Both the position numbers and the translations under genes were made by a program. This document shows positions 54,642-63,638 of a DNA stretch of 64,000 nucleotides, one piece after another; within the stretch, counting starts at the first letter, position 1, and every line of letters starts with the position of its first letter. Origin of the DNA: JASGTU01 sp963821815 (lineage in GTDB: Bacteria > Chloroflexota > Anaerolineae > Caldilineales > Caldilineaceae); NCBI GenBank assembly GCA_963821815.1, contig CAWGFG010000006.1, positions 2,294,001 to 2,358,000 of the forward strand. Reading direction: 5' to 3'. The notes under the pieces were generated by a model. It was not told the origin of the DNA and made no database searches. It saw only the letters and a program-made list of their open reading frames with translations.

Positions 54642-57600
54642 CTATCCGTCAGCTGTCGGTATGAAGCAGACCTGCGATGCCGCTAGAGCCGGATGATTGT
54701 AGCCGAAGTGGTCTGTGATCTGCCACAGCAGGGGATTCTCCACTAGCAGTGGCTCGACTGTAGTACACGCGCTCAGGGCGCTGCCAGATGTGGCAAAGTC
54801 CGTCAGCCATGATTGCGCCATCAAGGCAAAGTCAGAATCAGGCATCTCAGCGGTCAGTGAATCGACGGTGGCTTGTGCGGCTTCGGCGTCGCCAGAAAGA
54901 GCCTGAGCTTGCACCAGTCGGAAGCTAGCCAGGCCGCGTAAGAGTGTCAGTTCGTCGTCTGGTCGGAGGCCGAAAATGCTGCATGCTTCTCGGAATGGGT
55001 CGAGTGCGTCGACGTAAAGCTGGATAGGCGGATCAAAGCCCAACACGTCTGATGCCTGAAGTGCTACGTCCGCTTCGACCATGCGCAGTCCCATACAATT
55101 ACTACCGACCGTATCCGACTCATACTGCCAACTGACTCGACGATAGGGACTCCCGTCAATGCTCTGCCAAGATTCCGTATGCTCAACTGTCAAGCCGCCT
55201 TCAGGTGTATTGCTGACGCCACCCGTAACGATAAGCTTCTTACCGCTACCCAGATCACCTTCGGTAACGGGTTCGAAAGATGCACTGCCTTTGGCAATGG
55301 CGGATCCAGGTTCAATAAACGATGAGTACTGAGCGCCATCCCAGGTTAGTATCTGGTTATCTAGCACACAGAAAGTGCTGCAGCCTTCGATGGTCCACGC
55401 AATGTCGAGTTGACCGTCTTCGTTTAGGTCCTCCACCGCCAACAGTGACGGCTGGCCGAACGTATCCGGGTTAGCCGCGATCTCGTAGCTACCAAATGGT
55501 GTGCTATGCAGGACATAGACTGCGCCTTGCGCACCGTCCGGACCAAGACCGACATCGCTAACAATGGTCGGCATAACCACAACATCGTCCACCTCGTCGC
55601 CGTTGATATCTGCCGGATAGACAACGCCTCGCTCATCGGTGAGCGCGCCGCACGTAGTCAACCAGCCCTCGAACTGGGTTGTGTCGCCTCCAAAACCAGT
55701 AAGCACATCTGCGATCACATCGCCATAGCCAGCCAGTGAGTCGGGACAATCAGGCATGTTCTCATCCATAGCGATCTCATCGGTTGGGACCGCCGCATCA
55801 TTATCTTGGTTGGCCGAGCCCTCCGCTGCGTTGTCCCCTGGATCGGAGCGGGGCGACGCTGCCGTCGCCCCGTTTTCTGCATTCGCCTCGGCGTCATCGC
55901 CGGGAGGCCCCGACGATGGACAGAGGTCGCTTGGATCGAAGGATGGATTGGTATAGCCGTAGTCGGACAGGAACTCCCATGCGCCGGGGTTTGCCTCGGC
56001 ATAGGATGTGACGTCTGTGCACGCCTCGACGAAGGTTGCACCGGACTCGACGGCTGTCAGCCAGGTGTCCGCCGCGCCCACAAGCGCGCTGTCCGGATAC
56101 GCGTCGACCAATTCACTTATACGTGCATTGGCAGCGTCCATATCGCCTTTGTAGGCTTCGATAGCAGCAAGTCGGAACAGACTGAAAGCTCGAAGCTCAT
56201 CTAGTTCATTGGGTCTGACCCAGCACTTGATCAACGTATCGTCGGTGACGGCCTTCTCGTAGAGCGCCTTGGCGGTCTCCAGGTAGCCTTCCGCTTCTAC
56301 ATCTGCCAACGCGCGATTGGCATCCAAAACAGTGTGGTAAAGACATTCGCTGTCACTGTAGGTCTTCTCAACCAGCGTAAACGGTGCGCCGTCGACACTG
56401 GACCAGAGCTCAGTTCGGCTGCGTTGCGGGCCTGCGCCTACACTGCCGTAGATGCCGCCAGTAAGCTGGATCTCCTGACCGCCGTCCTCTGCATCCACCA
56501 GTTCGATGTCCGCATAAGCCATGGTGATGGTACCGTTGGTCCAGTCCGACCAGACGCTGCCGTCCCAGCTTCGCACGTTAACTGTGTCAAAACAGGTGCT
56601 GGCTCCGCATGTCGTATCTATCCAAGCCACGTCCATCATGCCGTCCTGGTTGATGTCGTCAATACCAACCAAGCGGACCTCCCCTGCAGCACGCGCACGA
56701 TAGTCAATCTCGTATGCCCCATCCACCTGACTCAGGATGACCAGGTCGCTCTCGACGAACGTGGATTCTTGGCTAGGATTCTGATAGACGACAACAAGTT
56801 CGTCCAAACCGTCATCATTCACGTCAGCGGCTGTGACACTGTCCTCAAGAGTGGAGCCACACCCATCCAAGAACGCTGTCAGTGTGTCCGGTGTAGCGTC
56901 TGCGGTATTCATGAACGTTATAATCGTGTCCGGATAATCAACCAGCGCCGCTGGGCACTCCACAGGCCCTTCGGCGATGGGTTCATCAGTCGCCGGTTCT
57001 TCGGTAGCCGGTTCTTCGTCGGTGACGCTGCTATCCATGCCTTCTTCGGTTGTTGCATCCGCCATGTCGGCGTCAGCTCCGTCACTGGTATCCGTTGTCG
57101 ACTCCTCAGCACCAGTATCTTCAGCGCTGCTCGAGTCAGTCTCATCTGGCATCGCTGCATTTTCGGTGGCAGACTGATCGGCATCTGCAGTAGTCGTGAT
57201 TGCCTCACTGGAACTCACCTCATCAGCGGCAGTTTCGTCAGCAGCAGACTCATCGGTTGCGGCTTCGTCAGCCATAGCAGGTTCTTCCGCCGATTGCTCG
57301 TCGGTCGCATCGACTGATTCGGTATCGGCTGCCATGTCTGCTTCGGAAGCGCTTGCGTCGGCGCCAGCGTCCATAGTGTCTGACTCTTCGCTCGCTTGAT
57401 CCTGCACTGCGTCCTTTTCACTATTCGCATCAGAAGCGTTTTCGTCCGTTTCATCTTGCATAAACGGTGTTTCGAGCAGCAAGTCTTCCACATCGGAGAG
57501 TATGATCGCCTCTCCTTCGGGAGGCGCCGGCGGAATCGTCAGTGTCTCACCGACGTAGAGCACCATACCTTGGCGCACAGAACTCTGATTAGCGGCCTTC

Positions 57601-57971
57601 AGGAGTTCAGTCGTAACCCCATATTTGTCCGCAATCACGCTCCAAGAATCGCCCTTGTCGACGGTATATGTTTGGCTCTCGCCCCGGCTGGCAAAAGGAA
57701 TCGTTAGTTGCTCGTCCAGGATCAGCCAGCCATTCTCGCGCACAGAATCTGGATTAGCCTCTTTGAGGTGTTTGACTGATACGCCAGTCTTGGCCGATAC
57801 AATATCCCACGTGTCGCCCGGTTCGACGGTATACGAATAGGTGCTGTCGTCCTGGGCGCTGGCCGGGGCGCCGACCACGATAAACAGACTCAGCGCCAAA
57901 CAGAACGCCAAAGCGACGTTTAGTAGACGAGTTGCTGCTGATAGATTTGTACGAACCGGCATTGCGTTCAT
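54642..57971 (-). CDS. Secreted LysM protein with an internal duplication
   Basis: A 1109-residue surface protein. Residues 1-40 are a signal peptide (ALSLFIVVGAPASAQ). Two LysM domains follow (about 46-91 YTVEPGDTWDIVSAKTG; 101-146 YTVDKGDSWSVIADKYG), which bind peptidoglycan. Residues 170-340 are an acidic Ala/Ser/Glu/Asp-rich linker. Then two copies of a 350-residue module occur (340-690 and 742-1109), each with a CPxxL...Y start, two DxNxDGxxD-type calcium-like repeats (DVNDDGLDELVVV, DINGDEVDDVVVM), a DVNVRSWDG or LTWDGAQ stretch and an FRL...A helical tail. The start has AAGGAG at good spacing. Function unknown; wall-attached binding is inferred. Confidence 0.82.
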   Translation of the reverse strand: MNAMPVRTNLSAATRLLNVALAFCLALSLFIVVGAPASAQDDSTYSYTVEPGDTWDIVSAKTGVSVKHLKEANPDSVRENGWLILDEQLTIPFASRGESQTYTVDKGDSWSVIADKYGVTTELLKAANQSSVRQGMVLYVGETLTIPPAPPEGEAIILSDVEDLLLETPFMQDETDENASDANSEKDAVQDQASEESDTMDAGADASASEADMAADTESVDATDEQSAEEPAMADEAATDESAADETAADEVSSSEAITTTADADQSATENAAMPDETDSSSAEDTGAEESTTDTSDGADADMADATTEEGMDSSVTDEEPATEEPATDEPIAEGPVECPAALVDYPDTIITFMNTADATPDTLTAFLDGCGSTLEDSVTAADVNDDGLDELVVVYQNPSQESTFVESDLVILSQVDGAYEIDYRARAAGEVRLVGIDDINQDGMMDVAWIDTTCGASTCFDTVNVRSWDGSVWSDWTNGTITMAYADIELVDAEDGGQEIQLTGGIYGSVGAGPQRSRTELWSSVDGAPFTLVEKTYSDSECLYHTVLDANRALADVEAEGYLETAKALYEKAVTDDTLIKCWVRPNELDELRAFSLFRLAAIEAYKGDMDAANARISELVDAYPDSALVGAADTWLTAVESGATFVEACTDVTSYAEANPGAWEFLSDYGYTNPSFDPSDLCPSSGPPGDDAEANAENGATAASPRSDPGDNAAEGSANQDNDAAVPTDEIAMDENMPDCPDSLAGYGDVIADVLTGFGGDTTQFEGWLTTCGALTDERGVVYPADINGDEVDDVVVMPTIVSDVGLGPDGAQGAVYVLHSTPFGSYEIAANPDTFGQPSLLAVEDLNEDGQLDIAWTIEGCSTFCVLDNQILTWDGAQYSSFIEPGSAIAKGSASFEPVTEGDLGSGKKLIVTGGVSNTPEGGLTVEHTESWQSIDGSPYRRVSWQYESDTVGSNCMGLRMVEADVALQASDVLGFDPPIQLYVDALDPFREACSIFGLRPDDELTLLRGLASFRLVQAQALSGDAEAAQATVDSLTAEMPDSDFALMAQSWLTDFATSGSALSACTTVEPLLVENPLLWQITDHFGYNHPALAASQVCFIPTADG

Positions 57972-58108
57972 AGCGGACTCCTTGTACGTGTGAGCTGAGC
58001 ACGTCTCGTGCAAAAACAATGGTAAAAGGATGCGATACTGCCGCCGATGGGTTACCTTGCGTGGCAACATCGGCATGACCTGATCATTAGTTCTATCAAA
58101 TTGAGTAT

Positions 58109-59266
58109 CTAGTAACTGATCTCCGTTAAGTCACGAACGACCTGCACCCAGGTTTGGCCTGGCTTCAATGGGATGACAACCTCGCCCGGACCGATCCAAC
58201 GCGGCGGGTTTTCCGGGTCGGCGCGCCAAGTGCCTTCGTATTCCTCACCATCTCGAAAGACGCGTAAGTCGCCGAAACCATAGAGGGCGATATCAACGCC
58301 TTTGGTGCCTAAGCTGTCCTCGACGATATCCGTAAGCGTATGTTCCGCAGCCATAACGATGACATTCTCTGCCATGATCGGTTCGCCGTTCGACGGATCA
58401 AATTGTTGCTCGCCGCCTTGGAAGCGAAGATAGCCGCCTGCTGCACTGTCGTACTGCCAGGTTACGTTGTTTCCTCCGGGATATGCGATCTGGATGCTCG
58501 ATGATTGCCCGGCAGCATTAGCAGGCGCTTCCTCGCTAAATTCAAAACCGCGTCGTGACCAGTCCTTTGTCAAACCTTGGTCTGCCAACCACTGTCGTAC
58601 GCCTGCTGTGCTTGTTTGCATGCGTGTACGATAATCCGTGCCGAGGCTTTGGAAATATCGGTTCTGATTTGGATCGTCAATATCGGCGTCCAAGTACGGA
58701 AAGCCAACTTCGTTTTTCAGCAGATAGCGCACTTCATCGCTGCCGCCCGAGCATGCGAGTACGCCGTCGTACATATAGGTCATCCATACATTTGGCATAC
58801 GAGCGGAGCGCACTGGACCGATACGGTCAATATCGTTGCTCTGGTATATGGCGGTTAAGCGTGTTAGCGTAAAACCGTCGACAATATACTCGTAGACAAC
58901 ATCGGCCATGCTCAATCCATAGTGGGCCGCTCTGCCTGCTGCATCGTTATTGACGCACACAAATATTGGCCTGTGCTTGAGATTCTCTGGGTGCGCGGCA
59001 GGCAATCCAGTGTATGGCGCTATGCCTTCGGGTAGAGCTTCTAGAGTTGCCGTGGGCAATTGAGCCGGCGTAGGACTTGGCTCCAGCGCCACCGGCGGTG
59101 GAACCGGTGTATCGGTGGCGAAGACTTCAGCCTGGACGGCAGGAAGTGGCGTTTTGGTTGGCGTTGGAGTGGGTTCAGCCTTGCTGCCGCCACAAGATGT
59201 CAACAGAACCATGGCGACGGTTGCGACGCCGATAACGAACACGCGATAGATTCGAGCTTTCAACAT
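58109..59266 (-). CDS. DUF3048 domain lipoprotein
   Basis: A 385-residue lipoprotein. The start at 59266 gives a standard signal peptide (ARIYRVFVIGVATVAMVLLT) with lipobox LLTSC; two Met codons upstream are also in frame (59290, 59302). A Pro/Thr-rich linker follows, then the DUF3048 core: RPIFVCVNNDAAGRAAHYGL, IDRIGPVRSARM, SGGSDEVRYLLKNEVGFPYL, YRTRMQTSTAGVRQWL and GQTWVQVVRDLTE. The family is widespread in Gram-positive-like bacteria and lacks a defined activity. It lies 137 bases upstream of the LysM gene on the same strand, and both are envelope proteins. Confidence 0.85.
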   Translation of the reverse strand: MLKARIYRVFVIGVATVAMVLLTSCGGSKAEPTPTPTKTPLPAVQAEVFATDTPVPPPVALEPSPTPAQLPTATLEALPEGIAPYTGLPAAHPENLKHRPIFVCVNNDAAGRAAHYGLSMADVVYEYIVDGFTLTRLTAIYQSNDIDRIGPVRSARMPNVWMTYMYDGVLACSGGSDEVRYLLKNEVGFPYLDADIDDPNQNRYFQSLGTDYRTRMQTSTAGVRQWLADQGLTKDWSRRGFEFSEEAPANAAGQSSSIQIAYPGGNNVTWQYDSAAGGYLRFQGGEQQFDPSNGEPIMAENVIVMAAEHTLTDIVEDSLGTKGVDIALYGFGDLRVFRDGEEYEGTWRADPENPPRWIGPGEVVIPLKPGQTWVQVVRDLTEISY

Positions 59267-59739
59267 TGTATAGAATAATCCTGCCTTCATGTACAATGGC
59301 ATTGTTTTTTCAATGAAAGTTGATAATCTTCAATCGGCAGTATACCACATCGACCATGCACGCCATATTGGATAATGCTGATAGCAGGCATACCTGTGGC
59401 GCCGGATTTGAAGCCGGAAAAACGTCGGCAGATGCAGTGGAAACACTCGGACGCTGTCACACTCGCACGTAGGCTATGTGGTAGAATAGCCAGATAGATT
59501 TTACAGCGCACACGCCTACAGAACCGAGTATATCGAGCATCCATAGTAGCATGACGTGGGGTCAAAGCAGTAAGTACGAGTTGTTAAGAGATGCTAACAA
59601 TCGGCTCGGATGTGTATGGCGAAGAGAGCTATCCGTTTTCGTCCTCAACAAGCGACAAGCATTGACGGCGTGAGACGATTCGGACAGGTAACGGAGTATT
59701 AGCGTCGGTAATTGAACCGGACTTCTGTCAAAGTACACG
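59267..59739. other. Divergent intergenic region upstream of the membrane-protein gene run
   Basis: No credible gene. It must hold the minus-strand promoter for the DUF3048 gene and the plus-strand promoter for the run beginning at 59740. A TGGTAGAAT (extended -10 like) near 59480 on the plus strand is the only hint; I could not pair it with a -35. Confidence 0.35.
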
Positions 59740-60165
59740 ATGCACAAACCCATAGTGGATAGGTGGCTCAAAAAGAACACTGATCCGACACTTGAGCGAG
59801 CAGCTGCGAAGTACGCGGCACAAGTTGGAGAGAAGGCTTTGGTCGCACCTGCCCTGCTCTACCTGACTGCACATCGACCACTCGCCTTTATAGCAAGCCA
59901 GTTCCTACAGGCTGCGGATCCGCTAATTGGTCTCTTCGATCTGCCGCTTGTCGCGGAGATCACACAGATATTGAATGCACCTGATGGCATTGATTGTCTC
60001 GAGCAGGCACTTTTACTGCACAGTGATACGACTCGCTCAGATGGCAGTAATGATAGCCGCACCGTCGCGCAGAACCATGACGGCGCGGTTGCTGAGGTCA
60101 AAGCCCCCAAAAAAGCGGTGATGACGATGGGCACGAACAAACCGGAAAGCGATACGGCGCCATGA
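59740..60165 (+). CDS. Uncharacterised protein, first gene of the membrane-protein run
   Basis: I do not recognise this 141-residue protein. The first 90 residues are helical (IVDRWLKKNTDPTLERAAAK, then VAPALLYLTAHRPLAFIASQ), with one moderately hydrophobic stretch; the last 45 are a charged, disordered tail. No signal peptide. The stop overlaps the next start as ATGA (60162-60165), so the two are translationally coupled. The ribosome site is not clear. It heads the run to the window edge, so its job should be tied to those genes. Confidence 0.6.
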   Translation: MHKPIVDRWLKKNTDPTLERAAAKYAAQVGEKALVAPALLYLTAHRPLAFIASQFLQAADPLIGLFDLPLVAEITQILNAPDGIDCLEQALLLHSDTTRSDGSNDSRTVAQNHDGAVAEVKAPKKAVMTMGTNKPESDTAP

Positions 60166-60758
60166 ACAGAGTCCACACACCTGAATTTATCGCAGGAAAC
60201 TGGCTGGACGACGTAGAACGAGCTCTAGAGTTTGGCGATTCTCCCGTACTCGAACTGGGCGCCGGCAACTCAGTGTTCGAGTCCACAGCTACATTGCTGG
60301 CTATGCAGGACATCCGCCTCTTGCAGATTCGGTATTCGCCGTTCAATATGCCAGCAGGCGGACTAGGTTATGCATGGTTAGCGGCGCTCCTTCAGCAGCC
60401 GAAGGCGGGCGCAAGCTATTGGCGGCAGGAAATAAGCTACAGCGGCGCGAATCTGGCGGAGTACATGACATCTGTCTCGCTCATGCAGGCTCGCTTGAAT
60501 CCGGTTGATTTGCAGGCTGGCAGCCGCACAGTGATTCCAGCCTCCCATTTCTATACGCAGGCGCACCCGGGGAAGGCGCTGCTTTGGGATTCCTTTCCAT
60601 TTGAGCAGATTTCCACTGCATTGCCCGGCGAGGAATACGCGTCTCCTGCGTCGTCGGACACTCAAGGCGTCCTTGAACTTGATCCAATCGCAGACTGGAT
60701 GGCTTGGATTTCGTTGCTGCTTGCGCTCTGCTTAATCGTGCTTGCCATCATTCTCTGA
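60162..60758 (+). CDS. Uncharacterised tail-anchored membrane protein
   Basis: A 198-residue protein of no family I recognise. Residues 1-170 form a soluble domain (FIAGNWLDDVERALEFGDSP, VLELGAGNSVFESTATLLAM, YSPFNMPAGGLGYAWLAALL) with no motif that I can assign; VLELGAGNS recalls methyltransferase loops but the rest does not follow. The C-terminus (WMAWISLLLALCLIVLAIIL) is one hydrophobic helix ending at the stop, so it is tail-anchored with the domain inside. It overlaps the upstream gene by four bases; the next start is eight bases beyond its stop. Confidence 0.65.
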   Translation: MNRVHTPEFIAGNWLDDVERALEFGDSPVLELGAGNSVFESTATLLAMQDIRLLQIRYSPFNMPAGGLGYAWLAALLQQPKAGASYWRQEISYSGANLAEYMTSVSLMQARLNPVDLQAGSRTVIPASHFYTQAHPGKALLWDSFPFEQISTALPGEEYASPASSDTQGVLELDPIADWMAWISLLLALCLIVLAIIL

Positions 60759-60766
60759 GCAAATTC

Positions 60767-61393
60767 GTGGACAATAAACCGACTCTGCAAACGAATCTAG
60801 TCGCACTGGTAATCATGGTCGTGACTGCGGCGTTGATCATCGTCGTTCGTTCCGGACTATGGCCCGCTGTAGCCGCAACGACGAATGTACTCTACCGTTG
60901 GGCTATCATCCTGAGCGCGGCGGCTGTTGTTCTGGGCGTCTGCAGCGTTGCCTGGCTGCACGTCCGTCAGATCATCGTCGGCGGTATCCACTGGCCGTAC
61001 AGTACTGCGCTGATAGCCGCCATGTTGGCGGTGCTAGCAACCGGTCTAGTCGACCCGAGCGGGATACAGAGCCCGTTTGTGGAGTGGGTATTCAATTCGG
61101 TCATTTCGCCCGGTCAAGCCACGTTGATGGCCTTGCTTGTTTTCTTCATGGCTGGTGCGGCATATCTCTACTTGCGCGTGGATCGTAAAGGCGGAGGCTG
61201 GATGCTTTTCGGCGCCCTTTTGATGCTTACAGCACAAACTCCCGTTGCACGAGTATGGATGACACCTCGCGTGGGCAATTTGGCTGCGTGGTCACTCGAT
61301 ATCCCGGGTATGGCTGCCATGCGAGGCGTGCTTATCGGCGCCGCGGCTGCTGCCATTCTCGTAGGCGCGCGCTTTCTGTTTCGCTACAAGTAA
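60767..61393 (+). CDS. Uncharacterised polytopic membrane protein
   Basis: A 208-residue membrane protein beginning with GTG at 60767 (VDNKPTLQTNLVALV). About six hydrophobic helices are visible (LVALVIMVVTAALIIVVR, WAIILSAAAVVLGVCSVAWL, YSTALIAAMLAVLATGLVD, ATLMALLVFFMAGAAYLYLR, WMLFGALLMLTAQTPVARVW and the last, GVLIGAAAAAILVGARFLF). No conserved motif is recognised. The frame could be read further upstream, but only inside the preceding gene. It follows the tail-anchored gene by eight bases and precedes the zinc-ribbon gene by 118. Confidence 0.65.
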   Translation: MDNKPTLQTNLVALVIMVVTAALIIVVRSGLWPAVAATTNVLYRWAIILSAAAVVLGVCSVAWLHVRQIIVGGIHWPYSTALIAAMLAVLATGLVDPSGIQSPFVEWVFNSVISPGQATLMALLVFFMAGAAYLYLRVDRKGGGWMLFGALLMLTAQTPVARVWMTPRVGNLAAWSLDIPGMAAMRGVLIGAAAAAILVGARFLFRYK

Positions 61394-61511
61394 AACAATG
61401 AGTGATCTCCTATTACCTACACACTGATTGACGATTCGTGCGTTTTGTTCCGCTGTAGGGCTTCGATAGCACAGGATAGCCGGTGTGTCTTCCGGTTGAT
61501 AGAGTAACTTG

Positions 61512-62870
61512 ATGGCAATCATTCGTTGTCCCCATTGCGGGACCGCCAACCGAGAAGGGTCGAACTTCTGCAACAGGTGCGGCGCTGCGTTGCCCGAGCC
61601 TGAAGACGCGCGCAACGAACAGGATGACACTGCTGCGACAACGGGCGACCCGGATGAGCTGGAAGCGACGACTGATAATGTCGAGGCTGATCAATCGCTA
61701 TCGGAAGGTGATGACGAACAACCGAATGAGCCATCGGAATCGGATGAAAACGATGCGCCAAGGGTAGAAGTTGACTTCGGCTCGGAGGAGGATGCACCGC
61801 CCTTTGACGACGATCCCGCTGTGGTGGCAGCGAAATCCGCCACTCGCCTGAGCGCGATGCCGGGCTTATTGTCGCCGGTCCGCATCGAAGTCAGCGGTGA
61901 TGAACTCGGCGCACAAGTAGCTGCCACCGCTACTGCAGGCGCAAACGATGTGGAATTATGGCGTCGGATTCGCACACGGATGTCTACGCCGCCCCTGTTG
62001 GCAGGCTTCAGTCGCGTAGGCGCCGGCAGACGTTTCGAGAACCTCAAAATTCGCTGGTTATTCTTTACCCTGTTCTTGGCCGTTACGTTGCCCGTGATAC
62101 TCGACTTTACCTGGCCTCCAGGTTCGGTCATCATGCTGCCCGGTGTTGCCGAAAGCTATCAGACCGTCGAATCTCTACCCATCAATGCCCATGTCCTAGT
62201 TTATTGGGCTTACGACCAGTCCACGGCAGGAGAAATGGATCTGGTTGCTCTGCCAGTTGCGACACACCTTTTTCAGCATCAGGCTTCGATCTCTGCCATC
62301 GCACAGTTACCCGGTGCGCCTGCTACGGCGCAACGTGTCTTGGAACAGGCGCGTCTACAGTGGCAGCAAAATGAGAATCTGACCGTTGCCGCCCGGGGAC
62401 GCGTCATGCCATCAATTGCCTATGTGCCCGGTGGCGCATCCATTCTGGCTTATGTAGCCCAGGATCTACCACAGGTTGGGAACTTTGCCATTGATTTCCA
62501 AAACACGTCTACATGGCAAGGGAACCAACCCGATCTTATGGTTGTCTATGCTGCCCACGCCGACGATGTACAAAACTGGCTGGAGCAGGTTCAGCCTGCT
62601 TTGCGGACGCCTGTCGTTGCAGTTGTCGCTGCCGGCGCGGATCCAGTTTTGCGACCGTACTACGACAGCGGACAACTGGTCGGGCTTGTCAGCGGCTATG
62701 ACGGCGGATTCAACTATCAGCGGCTGATGGACGAAGACGCACAACGTTATAGCGACGGTCGCTATGATTTCTACCTCGTATTACAAGATTGGGGCGCGCT
62801 TGTCTTCTTCTTGGCCATTGTGCTGGGCAACTTCTCAGCCATCCTGCGTCGCAGAGAAGGCGAGCGCTGA
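61512..62870 (+). CDS. Membrane protein with N-terminal zinc ribbon and extracytoplasmic domain
   Basis: A 452-residue protein. It opens with a zinc ribbon (CPHCGTANREGSNFCNRCG), then an acidic low-complexity linker (DEQPNEPSESDENDAPR), a transmembrane helix near residue 180 (WLFFTLFLAVTLPVILDF), a 230-residue extracytoplasmic domain (VLVYWAYDQSTAGEMDLVAL, DLMVVYAAHADDVQNWLEQV, PVVAVVAAGADPVLRPYYDS), and a last helix (WGALVFFLAIVLGNFSAILR). So it spans the membrane twice, with the ribbon inside. I do not recognise the outer domain; its alternating strands and helices suggest a Rossmann-like fold. The next ATG is two bases after its stop. Confidence 0.72.
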   Translation: MAIIRCPHCGTANREGSNFCNRCGAALPEPEDARNEQDDTAATTGDPDELEATTDNVEADQSLSEGDDEQPNEPSESDENDAPRVEVDFGSEEDAPPFDDDPAVVAAKSATRLSAMPGLLSPVRIEVSGDELGAQVAATATAGANDVELWRRIRTRMSTPPLLAGFSRVGAGRRFENLKIRWLFFTLFLAVTLPVILDFTWPPGSVIMLPGVAESYQTVESLPINAHVLVYWAYDQSTAGEMDLVALPVATHLFQHQASISAIAQLPGAPATAQRVLEQARLQWQQNENLTVAARGRVMPSIAYVPGGASILAYVAQDLPQVGNFAIDFQNTSTWQGNQPDLMVVYAAHADDVQNWLEQVQPALRTPVVAVVAAGADPVLRPYYDSGQLVGLVSGYDGGFNYQRLMDEDAQRYSDGRYDFYLVLQDWGALVFFLAIVLGNFSAILRRREGER

Positions 62871-62871
62871 T

Positions 62872-63612
62872 ATGGACTCGTTGATATACAACGCAGGTCT
62901 AGTGCTCAATACCGCAGGCGCGTGGGTAGCCTTCGTCTTCACGTTGATGATCTTTAGTGCCCTGGTCGGCGACAATTTGCTGTCGCGTTTGGCACAGCAT
63001 ATCCTGATCGGAGCAGGAGTTGGCTATGCTGGTGTGCTGGCTATACGGCATTTGCTGGTGCCACAGCTCATCCTCCCTATCCAGGACGGTTCGGCCGATT
63101 TGGCTAGCGTGTGGATGCCGATGGCTTTGGTTGTTGTGCTCCTGTTCGCCGGGCTCGATCGCATTCTGCTGCAAGGGCGAACATCCACAGGTAGACTTGC
63201 TTTGTGGCATCGTGTAGTGCAATCATCCGGGCGACTGGTAGTGGCGCTGCTGTTGGGCGTGGGGTTGGGCGCAGGTATCATGGGCGCAATTCAAGGTACG
63301 CTGATACCACAGTACATGCGTGCGGCTGAGATGGGAGTCACCGATGCTGGCAGCTCCAATGGTCCCCTCATCGGAATACTGACGTTGCTCATCACCGCAG
63401 CAACAATCATGCAACTGTTTATCAGCCCCCAGCGTCATCTACGGGATCAGCCGGGCTACGCTCGCGGCTTCATGATGGGTTGGCTTTGGATCGGACAACG
63501 GGCGATCTGGTTTGCGTCCGGTCTCATTTTTGCACGTCTGATCTCTTCCCGGATGACGTTGCTCATTGCACGCGTGCAGTTCCTGGCCCAATTCATTGAC
63601 CAACTGCGCTAG
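62872..63612 (+). CDS. Uncharacterised polytopic membrane protein
   Basis: A 246-residue membrane protein with about six to seven hydrophobic helices (VAFVFTLMIFSALVGDNLLS, HILIGAGVGYAGVLAIRHLL, MALVVVLLFAGLDRILLQG, LVVALLLGVGLGAGIMGAIQ, LIGILTLLITAATIMQLFIS and others). The ATG at 62872 is two bases after the stop of the zinc-ribbon gene, so expression is coupled; a frame opening at 62764 is inside that gene. No family is recognised. It probably forms a complex with the neighbouring two-helix protein. Confidence 0.65.
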   Translation: MDSLIYNAGLVLNTAGAWVAFVFTLMIFSALVGDNLLSRLAQHILIGAGVGYAGVLAIRHLLVPQLILPIQDGSADLASVWMPMALVVVLLFAGLDRILLQGRTSTGRLALWHRVVQSSGRLVVALLLGVGLGAGIMGAIQGTLIPQYMRAAEMGVTDAGSSNGPLIGILTLLITAATIMQLFISPQRHLRDQPGYARGFMMGWLWIGQRAIWFASGLIFARLISSRMTLLIARVQFLAQFIDQLR

Positions 63613-63638
63613 GACACACTGAAGGAATTTGCCAACGT

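Noticed and set aside
56334..57317. A 327-codon plus-strand frame over the LysM gene
   Set aside because: Antisense shadow of a low-complexity coding region with biased Ser/Gly/Phe content.
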